A DNA stretch of 11,172 nucleotides from an uncultured Nitrospira sp. (GTDB lineage: Bacteria; Nitrospirota; Nitrospiria; Nitrospirales; UBA8639): NCBI GenBank assembly GCA_902500695.1, contig CABVRQ010000106.1, positions 1 through 11,172 on the forward strand, given 5' to 3'. Under the pieces are notes generated by a model. That model was given only the letters and a program-made list of their open reading frames with translations, was not told where the DNA came from and did not search any database. A program made the translations under genes and the position numbers. How positions within the stretch are numbered: the stretch's first letter is position 1; the number at the start of each line of letters is the position of its first letter. Shown here one piece after another: positions 1 to 6,440 of the stretch.

Positions 1-80
1 GGCGTCGGAACATGAGAGATGAACCTTTCATGGACTTAAATGAAAAAGCGAGGCGCCATATATTTTGTATGATCCGACGG

Positions 81-527
81 TTACAACACCAGGGGTTTGA
101 TGGGTGCCAGCACCAATTTCGGGTCACGTTTCCAATCCACCTCCGGCGCATCGACATAGAGTTCCACTTCATTCCCATCGGGATCCTGAAGGTAGAGACT
201 TTGACTGACAGTATGGTCGCTCATCCCCCCTATCGAAATACCAGCCCGATCAAGGTCCTGCTTGGCAGCACGAAGTTCATCCAGGCTATCTCCAACTTTA
301 ATGCCAATGTGATAGAGGCCACGCCTCCTTCCCGAAGGTGGTCCCGGGACGTCCCCGACTTCAATCAACAGCAGTTCATGATGAGTGCGGCCGGACGTGA
401 GCGCCGCCGCTTTTCCTCCGAAAATCTGTCCGACTTCCTGAAACCCCACGACATCTCGATAAAATTTCAAAGACTCTTCGAGATTTTTGACGTAAAACAC
501 CACATGTCCTAAATATTGAGCTTTCAT
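81..527 (-). CDS. VOC-superfamily protein (glyoxalase / extradiol dioxygenase-like)
   Basis: A 148-residue, single-domain member of the vicinal-oxygen-chelate fold, probably a cytosolic metal-dependent lyase, isomerase or dioxygenase. Two beta-alpha-beta-beta-beta modules are visible: residues 5-57, opening GHVVFYVKNLEESLKFY, and residues 70-126, with GLYHIGIKV and closing DPDGNEVELYVD. His8, His73 and Glu122 sit where the family places its metal ligands, so it should bind a divalent metal. The ending SLYLQDPDGNEVELY is most like the CatE/catechol-2,3-dioxygenase-like branch, but the substrate cannot be read from sequence. The ATG at 527 is preceded on the minus strand by GAGGAG (537-542) at 9-nt spacing, which supports this start. 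No signal peptide is seen. It appears monocistronic, since the next minus-strand gene upstream ends about 400 bp away. Fosfomycin-resistance-type and methylmalonyl-CoA epimerase-type functions are less likely but not excluded. Confidence 0.88.
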   Translation of the reverse strand: MKAQYLGHVVFYVKNLEESLKFYRDVVGFQEVGQIFGGKAAALTSGRTHHELLLIEVGDVPGPPSGRRRGLYHIGIKVGDSLDELRAAKQDLDRAGISIGGMSDHTVSQSLYLQDPDGNEVELYVDAPEVDWKRDPKLVLAPIKPLVL

Positions 528-869
528 AATAAATTTCTCCTCAATTTTCAGAAGAACAAAATAGTCAAAAATAAATCTTCAGGCCTTTTGACTCCTTTCC
601 TGCTTTCCTACTCAACTTTGACTAACGCAATGATCGTTCCAGTTTCTTCATAGAGGCCCCTCGAATGCAAACGATACTCTGGCCTGCACATGTGCACATA
701 AAGAAATTTTCGCTAGTAGCAGTAGAAGAAAAATCATTGGCGAAATACCGACACACTGACGATATTCCGGCAGGTTGAGGGAACTTGGGAAAAGAAACGG
801 GATAGGTCCGGGAGCAAAAAGGCAGGAAGGAAATGACACCAGGTGAGTCAGTTTGGAAAATAGGCTAAG
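528..869. other. noncoding stretch upstream of the VOC gene
   Basis: About 340 bases with no convincing gene. It is AT-rich near 540-600 and should hold the minus-strand promoter of the VOC gene, but no clean -35/-10 pair was found. A 63-codon minus-strand frame at 648-839 starts with GTG, has no ribosome binding site and has a poor composition, so it is not called. Confidence 0.5.
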
Positions 870-898
870 CGCAGATTCTCCATGGCGGAGAATCTGCG
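870..898 (-). terminator. 12-bp perfect hairpin, likely terminator of the GlcG-family gene
   Basis: CGCAGATTCTCC (870-881) and GGAGAATCTGCG (887-898) are perfect inverted repeats around the 5-nt loop ATGGC. The hairpin lies about 28 nt past the stop codon of the minus-strand gene ending at 926. On that strand it is followed by a T-containing but interrupted run (CTTAGCCTATTTTCC), so the U-tract is weak. A rho-independent terminator is the likeliest reading. A processing or mRNA-stability hairpin is possible. Confidence 0.6.
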
Positions 899-925
899 TT
901 CATGTGATCAGACGGAATCCTTCTC

Positions 926-1477
926 TTATTGATCCTTTTCTACTTTGGACCCGGCGCCAATACTCTCCAACCCTGCCTGCGCGCATGCGGCATCCAAATG
1001 ACCACCGGGCGCTCCACCAACGCCGATGCCGCCGACAACCTCTCCACCGATTTCAATGGGAAGCCCGCCGCCAAGAAGAAGCATATTCTCGTTCATATCC
1101 CGTAACGCTTGCACCGCCGGCATCTTCGCAATCAACTCGCCCAATTCAGCCGTGGGCCTTTTTAGACTGGCTGAGGTGTATGCTTTTTTTCGGCTACTAT
1201 CCACTGTATGGGGACCGGCACCATCTTCCCGCAATATCGCCCTCACGACTCCAGCCCGATCCACAACCGCGACACTCACCCGATACCCGTCTTTGGTGCA
1301 TTGCTCCACAGCCGCACTTGCGGCCTTCGTGGCCAGTGAGAGTGGCAGGACCGCCTCACGCGGTAACTCGGCCGCCGACACGCCCGCTGCTAACAAGCCT
1401 CCCAGGCATATCATCGCCATTCCGGATGTCAGCTTCGAATGGCCAATGGTCACATTCATAAAACATTTGCCGATCAT
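926..1477 (-). CDS. secreted GlcG/HbpS-family (DUF336) protein
   Basis: A 183-residue protein with an N-terminal signal peptide (hydrophobic stretch about 17-33, likely cleavage after VSA near residue 35) and a DUF336/haem-degrading-type domain at about 45-172. Family hallmarks are VSVAVVDRAGVVRAILREDGA (about 67-87), the SSRKKAYTSAS helix (94-104) and the C-terminal glycine-rich segment GGEVVGGIGVGGAPGG followed by DAACAQAG. Members include GlcG of glycolate operons and the extracellular haem-binding HbpS. Here no glycolate oxidase genes are adjacent, so a periplasmic role in haem or small-molecule binding is inferred only. The ATG at 1477 has a strong AAAGGAGGG (1482-1490) just upstream. 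An in-frame ATG at 1459 has no comparable site and would shorten the signal peptide n-region. The gene appears to be monocistronic, with a hairpin terminator shortly after its stop. Confidence 0.87.
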   Translation of the reverse strand: MIGKCFMNVTIGHSKLTSGMAMICLGGLLAAGVSAAELPREAVLPLSLATKAASAAVEQCTKDGYRVSVAVVDRAGVVRAILREDGAGPHTVDSSRKKAYTSASLKRPTAELGELIAKMPAVQALRDMNENMLLLGGGLPIEIGGEVVGGIGVGGAPGGHLDAACAQAGLESIGAGSKVEKDQ

Positions 1478-1586
1478 GAAACCCTCCTTTGATTAACAGA
1501 TAGATAATCCGGGTCCAACTTTGATGGAGATTTTCTGGCTCGGTGCGCCAGGTTGTCAATGTATCTTCAATCTTGAGGTGCCTTTA

Positions 1587-2276
1587 TCAGGCTCCTGCGG
1601 ATTCCAGCATTTTGGCAATGGGCGTGAACCCCTTGTTTCGAGCATGTTGAAGCGGGCTGATGCCATCACCATCCGGCAGATTGATATTGGCACCCGCCTT
1701 AATAAGCAATCGTACGATTTCCTGATGGCTGGGACCCCCATCACTCAGGATAATGGCCTCCAACAACGCAGTCCAACCCAATCGATTCACATGATTGATA
1801 TCCACTTTAGTTTTCAATAATTCCTTCACAACTTCCACATGCCCACGCTCACATGCCGGAATTAAGGCCGTTCCCCCGAACCGGTTATAAATCAAAAAAT
1901 CGGGCTTGGCCTCCAAGGTCAGCTTTAAAATCTCGAGGTATCCTCTTGCTCCAGCCAACAGCAATGGACTGTCTAATTGACGATCCTGCGCATTCACATC
2001 TGAGCCAGCCTCAATCAACAGCTTGGCGCTTTCTAAATGGTTGCGATCAACGGCCAAGAGTAACGCCGTTTGCCCCTTTCCATCTTGAGCATGAATACTT
2101 CCACCTTGTTTCAACAGTTGCCGGACCATGGCGGCATCATTCCGTCCCACAGCCTCGAATAAGGCTTCATTCAGCCCTGCCTTTGGGACCTTTTCTTTGG
2201 TAAACCCCGGTCCCGCTAACATCAGAAGAAGCGACACCATCACAAGGATTCCGAATCCTTTCATCTGTGCGTGCAT
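1587..2276 (-). CDS. exported ankyrin-repeat protein
   Basis: About 229 residues: a signal peptide (hydrophobic core about 8-22, MKGFGILVMVSLLLMLAG) and then six ankyrin repeats at roughly 36-68, 69-102, 103-135, 136-168, 169-206 and 207-229. The TALLLAV, ADxN-like (GSDVNAQD, GANINLPD) and GHVEVVKELL signatures are clear. The fifth repeat carries an insertion of a few residues (SDGGPSH). Ankyrin repeats mediate protein-protein contacts. With a signal peptide this one should act in the periplasm or outside the cell, and its partner is unknown. The frame stays open to an ATG at 2402, but the extra N-terminus has no secretory or domain features and no ribosome binding site, so a start at 2276 (or 2264) in front of the signal peptide is preferred. 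Neither of these has a good Shine-Dalgarno, so the start is uncertain. It lies 183 bp downstream of pdhC on the same strand; co-transcription is possible but not shown. Confidence 0.85.
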   Translation of the reverse strand: MHAQMKGFGILVMVSLLLMLAGPGFTKEKVPKAGLNEALFEAVGRNDAAMVRQLLKQGGSIHAQDGKGQTALLLAVDRNHLESAKLLIEAGSDVNAQDRQLDSPLLLAGARGYLEILKLTLEAKPDFLIYNRFGGTALIPACERGHVEVVKELLKTKVDINHVNRLGWTALLEAIILSDGGPSHQEIVRLLIKAGANINLPDGDGISPLQHARNKGFTPIAKMLESAGA

Positions 2277-2459
2277 CCCATTTGTATTCAATTTCGGTTG
2301 GTACTCAGGACAGGGTGGGACCAGACAAGGGAATATCTGAATCCGGCAAAAAATGGAGAACCGGACAGCCGTAATAGCTGAACCATCAAACTCGCGGCTC
2401 ATGACCGCGTCAACACACCGGCCTCAACATTGAAAGGCCCGCAATCTCCGCGGAACCGG

Positions 2460-3761
2460 TTATTGATCGATTTCATGGTTGTTTTTTGATCGGGTTTTCA
2501 ACGGAAGAAAAAGTTCCAATGGCTTTTCCAGCGCTCGTTTAAAGGACTGGAGAAACCGTGCCCCTTGCGCACCATCCAGTGCCCGATGATCACAGGAGAG
2601 CGTGACTTTCATCCGGCGGGACAGTTTAATGGCTCGTCCTCGTGCCACGGGAACAATATTCACCGCGCCTATGGCCAGAGAAGCCGCCTGCGGCGGCATC
2701 AGGACCGCAATGAAATTGTCCACCTCATACATCCCGAGATTAGAAATAGAGAACGTGGCCCCGGCATATTCCTCCGGAGTGAGCTGTTGGCTTTTGGCCC
2801 GGACAAACAGATCACGAATCTCTTCGGCGACTTGGAGAATATTTTTCCCGGCGCAATCCCGTATCACCGGAGTAATGAGTCCTTCCTCCAGGGCCACCGC
2901 AATTCCGATATCGATCGTGGCATGCCGACGCAAAACTTCCCCCATGAATGACACATTCATCTCAGGGTGACGGGCTAACGCGAGCGCGGCCGCACGAACG
3001 AACAGGACTGTTAAACTTAAGGGGCCATTGCCCAGTTCCTCCATTTGCTTTCGGAGGCGCTCAGCCTGATCCATGGCCACTTCTGTTGTGAGATAAAAAT
3101 GTGGGACAGGGGCCTTACTTGACGTGGTCACCCGGGCGATCGCCTTGCGCATTTGGCTCAAGGGAATGTCCTTGGTTTTCCGCTCAAGAACCTTGGGGGC
3201 ATCAACCCGTCCTTGAATATCCGCTTCAACAATCCGGCCTTCGGGACCGCTGCCTTTGATTGTTGACAAATCAATCCCCTGCTCTTTCGCCAACGCTTTC
3301 GCTCGAGGGGACACCTTGATCCTGACATCCTGGCTCGAATCGGCCTTGGTGTCCTTGGCTTCTTTCTTCGCACTACCGGATTTTTCTCCCTTAGTCGGAA
3401 TGGATGGTTCCGGCGAAGGTTGGGAGGGCTTTTCCTTTGGAGGAGGAGCAGAGTCTTTTTGAGGTTCAGGTGCTGCAGCTTGATCCTCAGAGGTCTCAGC
3501 CAGCGTGGCCTCAATATCATCGTCCTGTTCTCCGATCACGGCAATGAGCTTCCCGGCTTTAACGGTTTCCCCCTCGGGTACCAACACCTTTCTCAGCACC
3601 CCGGAACCAAAAGATTCCAGATCAAGGACGGCTTTATCCGTTTCAATTTCCGCCAGAATATCCCCGGAGTCGACAGCGTCCCCCTCATGCTTTTTCCAAG
3701 CCACCACGACGCCTTCTTCCATTGTGTCCGTGAGTTTTGGCATGACAACGCGAGTAATCAT
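2460..3761 (-). CDS. pdhC: pyruvate dehydrogenase E2 (dihydrolipoamide acetyltransferase)
   Basis: A 433-residue E2 subunit, the structural core that transfers the acetyl group from E1 through a lipoyl arm to CoA. Domains in order: one lipoyl domain (about 2-77, with lipoyl-lysine 43 in ETDKA); a Pro/Ala/Glu/Lys-rich flexible linker (about 85-145); a peripheral subunit-binding domain (about 147-183, SPRAKALAKEQGIDLSTIKGSGPEGRI); and the acyltransferase domain (about 196-420). The active-site motif HRALDG is present, with His392 and Asp396. One lipoyl domain is typical for this operon type. The frame can be opened 12 nt earlier with a TTG at 3773, but the ATG at 3761 is chosen because TTGGAG (3768-3773) lies 6 nt before it and would overlap the TTG start. 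It is the third gene of the pdhA-pdhB-pdhC set, 317 bp after pdhB. A 2-oxoglutarate or branched-chain E2 is possible in principle, but the E1 partners fit pyruvate best. Confidence 0.94.
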   Translation of the reverse strand: MITRVVMPKLTDTMEEGVVVAWKKHEGDAVDSGDILAEIETDKAVLDLESFGSGVLRKVLVPEGETVKAGKLIAVIGEQDDDIEATLAETSEDQAAAPEPQKDSAPPPKEKPSQPSPEPSIPTKGEKSGSAKKEAKDTKADSSQDVRIKVSPRAKALAKEQGIDLSTIKGSGPEGRIVEADIQGRVDAPKVLERKTKDIPLSQMRKAIARVTTSSKAPVPHFYLTTEVAMDQAERLRKQMEELGNGPLSLTVLFVRAAALALARHPEMNVSFMGEVLRRHATIDIGIAVALEEGLITPVIRDCAGKNILQVAEEIRDLFVRAKSQQLTPEEYAGATFSISNLGMYEVDNFIAVLMPPQAASLAIGAVNIVPVARGRAIKLSRRMKVTLSCDHRALDGAQGARFLQSFKRALEKPLELFLPLKTRSKNNHEIDQ

Positions 3762-3767
3762 AGCAAT

Positions 3768-3773
3768 CTCCAA
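3768..3773 (-). promoter_or_regulatory. ribosome binding site that sets the pdhC start
   Basis: TTGGAG on the minus strand, 6 nt before the ATG at 3761. It overlaps the only upstream alternative start (TTG at 3773), so the ATG is favoured. Confidence 0.7.
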
Positions 3774-3782
3774 TCAATGGAA

Positions 3783-3919
3783 TGTTGAAAAAGCATGTCC
3801 TGAGTCTGGCGGAAGGAGCTGCCAGCGGCGTTCTCGCCCCTTGGCCGTGCTCACGTACTCCTCCGTACGCTCTGCGCGTCCAAGCGGCTGCGGCCTGGCT
3901 GGACAAACCTTTTTGAACA
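3783..3919. repeat. REP-like structured intergenic element inside the pdh operon
   Basis: A GC-rich 137-bp block bounded by imperfect terminal inverted repeats. The left end TGTTGAAAAAGCATGTCC (3783-3800) matches the reverse complement of the right end GGACAAACCTTTTTGAACA (3901-3919) at most positions. Inside are nested inverted repeats: CTTGG/CCAAG, and at the apex CGTAC-TCCTCC-GTACG. Transcribed, it would fold into one long imperfect hairpin. No reading frame of its own is apparent. It resembles dispersed intergenic repeats recalled from Nitrospira genomes, though only one copy is in this window, so its dispersed nature is inferred. It occupies most of the pdhB-pdhC gap and could affect relative mRNA stability of the two cistrons. 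Confidence 0.65.
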
Positions 3920-4078
3920 ATCCTGAATACTTTTCATATGGCTCTCATTTTTTCAAAGACGGACCAACAGGGGGATATTGCAATACTTGAACAGCTCCAA
4001 TCATGGCAGGGAAATCCTTCGAAGTAATCTATCGCGATAACTTTCTGAAGAACAACCATTTCAACAATATGTTGCGTG
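3920..4078. other. remaining pdhB-pdhC spacer
   Basis: Noncoding sequence between the repeat and the pdhB stop codon. It holds a perfect 10-bp palindrome TATCGCGATA at 4030-4039. Together with the repeat it makes the pdhB-pdhC gap 317 bp, long for an operon of this kind. No terminator with a T-tract was seen, so read-through from pdhA-pdhB into pdhC remains likely. Confidence 0.45.
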
Positions 4079-5047
4079 TTAGAGAATCTGTTTCACCGCC
4101 GATATGACCCGGGCCAGGTAAGGAATGGCCAGATCTTCAAGCGGCCTGGCATACGGCATGGGGACTTCTTCACCGGCGACCCTGACGATAGGCCCATCCA
4201 ATAAATCAAATCCTTTGGAATAGATTGTTTCAGCAATCTGAGCGCCTAACCCACAAAACTCCCATCCCTCCTCCACAATGACAACACGTCCGGTTTTCTT
4301 GACAGACTCCAAAAGCGTGTCGGTATCCAAGGGTTTTAATGTCCTCAGGTCAATGACTTCGGCATCGATGCCTTCCTGTGATAAGGCTTCTGCGGCCTCA
4401 AGCGCCAGTAGCGCCATCTTTGAATAGGCGACAATGGTCACATCGCTTCCTGTTCGCGTCACAGCGGCTTTGCCAATCGGCAGAGAGTAGTCATGGTCCG
4501 GCACTTCGCCTTTGGTGCCATACAGCAGTTGCGCTTCCATAAAAATTACCGGGTTCTCATCACGAATGGCGCTTTTCAATAAACCTTTTGCATCAGAGGG
4601 CGTCGCCGGGGCAATCACTTTCAATCCAGGGACATGGCAAAACCAGGCTTCAAGACTTTGGGAATGTTGGGCGGCCAACTGATGCGCCGCACTTCCCGGC
4701 CCGCGGATCACCATGGGGGCCGATAACTGGCCTCCGGACATATAGCGAATTTTCGCCGCGTTATTCACGATTTGGTCAAGGGCAAGGATGCCGAAATTAA
4801 AGGTCATCAATTCGACAATGGGACGCAAGCCAGCCATCGCCGCGCCAATGGCCAACCCGGTAAATCCCGCTTCGGTAATTGGAGTATCCAGCACGCGCTC
4901 AGCGCCGAATTCCTCCACAAAGCCTTTGCTGACTTTAAAGGCCCCTTGGTAATACCCGACTTCTTCCCCGATTAAAAACACACGAGGATCCCGTTGCATT
5001 TCCTCACGCATCGCCTGATTCAGCGCTTCCCTATAGGAAATCAACAT
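4079..5047 (-). CDS. pdhB: pyruvate dehydrogenase E1 beta subunit
   Basis: A 322-residue E1-beta subunit, the usual length. With PdhA it forms the thiamine-diphosphate-dependent alpha2beta2 decarboxylase that makes acetyl-lipoyl-E2 from pyruvate. Family motifs are intact: IGEEVG (26-31), DTPITEAGFTGLAIGAAMAGLRP, with Glu59 equivalent to the cofactor-activating Glu59 of human E1-beta, MTFNF (81-85), and AAQHSQSLEAW with His128 equivalent to the conserved human His128. The C-terminal transketolase-C domain has VEEGW and the typical VPMPYARPLED. The ATG at 5047 agrees with the family N-terminus (start of the MLISYREALNQAM helix), although no strong Shine-Dalgarno precedes it. It lies 95 bp after pdhA and is presumably co-transcribed with it. 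No E3 gene follows in this window. Confidence 0.95.
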   Translation of the reverse strand: MLISYREALNQAMREEMQRDPRVFLIGEEVGYYQGAFKVSKGFVEEFGAERVLDTPITEAGFTGLAIGAAMAGLRPIVELMTFNFGILALDQIVNNAAKIRYMSGGQLSAPMVIRGPGSAAHQLAAQHSQSLEAWFCHVPGLKVIAPATPSDAKGLLKSAIRDENPVIFMEAQLLYGTKGEVPDHDYSLPIGKAAVTRTGSDVTIVAYSKMALLALEAAEALSQEGIDAEVIDLRTLKPLDTDTLLESVKKTGRVVIVEEGWEFCGLGAQIAETIYSKGFDLLDGPIVRVAGEEVPMPYARPLEDLAIPYLARVISAVKQIL

Positions 5048-5142
5048 CGGTGGCCATCATTCAAGAATTGTTGATAATCGCGTTTCATGCTGAAGGTAAC
5101 TGCCCAATACCGTTGGCGGATTCTTGTTAAGGCCATGCCCCC

Positions 5143-6135
5143 TCACTCGACCAACACATCTTCATGGAGCGCGCCGGGCTCAGGAAAGGGGCTGTCATCG
5201 GCAAACTTCACAGATTCCGTCACCGTCTGAATCACCTCGTTATCCATTTGCTTAAAGTCGGCCTCCGTGGCCAGGCCCTCCTGAAGGATCCGGGTTTTTA
5301 GGAAAATCAACGGATCCTGCTTCCGTGCTTCTCCAACTTCCTCCTTGGTTCGATAATGGCCATGGGCAGGATCGGACATGGAATGGCCCATGAACCGGTA
5401 GGTCGAGGCCTCAATAAAAAATGGCTGAGGGTCCTTTCGCATCTTCTTCACGACACGCGCAGTCAACTCCTTCACCGCCAGCACATCCATCCCATCCACT
5501 TGTTCCGCTTCAATCCCATGCGCCCTGGCCCGTTCGGCAATATCTTTATACAAGAGCATCCCGCGTTCAACCGGCGTCCCCATCCCGTACCGGTTGTTTT
5601 CGCAAATAAAAATAACCGGCAACTTCCATAACGCAGCCAGATTAAAGGCTTCATGAGTATGCCCACCGGGAACCGCCCCGTCACCAAAAAAACAGAGCAC
5701 CACCCGGTCTTCCTTGCGATACCGTGAGGCAAACGCCAGCCCCACCGCAAGTGGTAAATGCCCACCGACGATGGCATACCCGCCCATGAAATGGCGTTCG
5801 ACATCGATCAGATGCATCGATCCACCTTTGCCTTTGCATAACCCGGTGGCCTTTCCAAACAATTCAGCCATCACCTTCTTAGGATCCGACCCCTTGGCCA
5901 GACAATGCCCGTGATCCCGATAGGAGGCAATGACATAGTCATCCGGGCGAATCGCATGCATACATCCCACAGCGACCGCTTCCTGGCCGATGTATAAATG
6001 AAGGAAGCCGGCGATTTTCGCTAAGGCGTACATCTCGGCCGACTTCTCCTCAAAGCGTCGGATGAGAAGCATATCCCGGTACAACTTCAGAAAATCGTTT
6101 TTGTCCGAATTGTGTTCCAATGTACTCTTCACCAT
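5143..6135 (-). CDS. pdhA: pyruvate dehydrogenase E1 alpha subunit
   Basis: A 330-residue E1-alpha subunit, first gene of the pdhA-pdhB-pdhC set; it supplies the thiamine-diphosphate/Mg2+ binding half of the E1 heterotetramer. The ThDP motif runs from GDG (151-153) to NN (180-181), followed by RYGMGTPVE. The loop YRFMGHSMSDP carries His251, equivalent to the conserved active-site loop histidine. The segment after GDGA reads VPGGHTHEAFN where most E1-alpha proteins have an Asn-Gln-Gly-type sequence; the Mg2+ ligands themselves are kept. The ATG at 6135 lacks a clear Shine-Dalgarno. A shorter start at the internal Met22 would remove part of the first helix and is less likely. The promoter should lie in 6136-6290 but no clear one was found. 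An acetoin dehydrogenase E1-alpha is the main alternative, with similar chemistry. Confidence 0.94.
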   Translation of the reverse strand: MVKSTLEHNSDKNDFLKLYRDMLLIRRFEEKSAEMYALAKIAGFLHLYIGQEAVAVGCMHAIRPDDYVIASYRDHGHCLAKGSDPKKVMAELFGKATGLCKGKGGSMHLIDVERHFMGGYAIVGGHLPLAVGLAFASRYRKEDRVVLCFFGDGAVPGGHTHEAFNLAALWKLPVIFICENNRYGMGTPVERGMLLYKDIAERARAHGIEAEQVDGMDVLAVKELTARVVKKMRKDPQPFFIEASTYRFMGHSMSDPAHGHYRTKEEVGEARKQDPLIFLKTRILQEGLATEADFKQMDNEVIQTVTESVKFADDSPFPEPGALHEDVLVE

Positions 6136-6440
6136 GAGTTGCCCGGATAGATCAACGTTGCCTATCTAAGTTCCCCTTACGTTCCGTTCTTGAAACATGA
6201 GAAGAACTGTAGCAAGAGAACACCTGCCGATACAATTTTTAAGACTTTCCCCGTATGTTCCTTTTTACAATACCTTTCCCCTTTTGGCTGCCACAAAAAA
6301 AAAGGCCGGCTGCAGCCTCGTTCTACAGCTAGCCTAATTCGAAAGTGGGAGGAAGGGTAAAGGTCCTGAATTTCACATATTCTCAGACATATGGACAGGT
6401 CCCAAGCCATGATGGCTCTGAACCCACGCCAAAATGGCGA
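6136..6440. other. noncoding stretch between the BON/DUF1207 gene and pdhA
   Basis: About 305 bases. It holds a strong minus-strand terminator for the BON/DUF1207 gene (6295-6334, listed separately). Below 6290 lies the leader that must contain the pdhA promoter; no convincing -35/-10 pair was recognised. A 77-codon minus-strand frame at 6177-6410 runs through the terminator and is not called. Confidence 0.5.
6295..6334 (-). terminator. rho-independent terminator after the BON/DUF1207 gene
   Basis: On the minus strand a 12-bp stem (arms 6323-6334 and 6304-6315, one mismatch and two G-U pairs, 7-nt loop) is followed directly by nine T (6303-6295). It lies about 107 nt past the stop codon at 6441 and insulates the upstream gene from the pdh operon. 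Confidence 0.85.

Noticed and set aside
12..512. Plus-strand 166-codon frame opposite the VOC gene
   Set aside because: A shadow of the minus-strand VOC gene, which has conserved metal ligands and a ribosome binding site.
648..839. 63-codon minus-strand frame with a hydrophobic stretch
   Set aside because: It starts with GTG without a Shine-Dalgarno, has odd composition and no recognisable domain; chance is likelier.
2277..2402. Upstream extension of the ankyrin gene to an ATG at 2402
   Set aside because: The added 42 residues have no ribosome binding site and would bury the signal peptide inside the protein.
2403..2459. Inverted repeat GGCCT/AGGCC after pdhC as a terminator
   Set aside because: A 5-bp stem with no T-tract; insufficient to call.
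3762..3773. TTG start 12 nt upstream of the pdhC ATG
   Set aside because: It overlaps the TTGGAG ribosome binding site that serves the ATG at 3761, and the E2 family N-terminus begins at that ATG.
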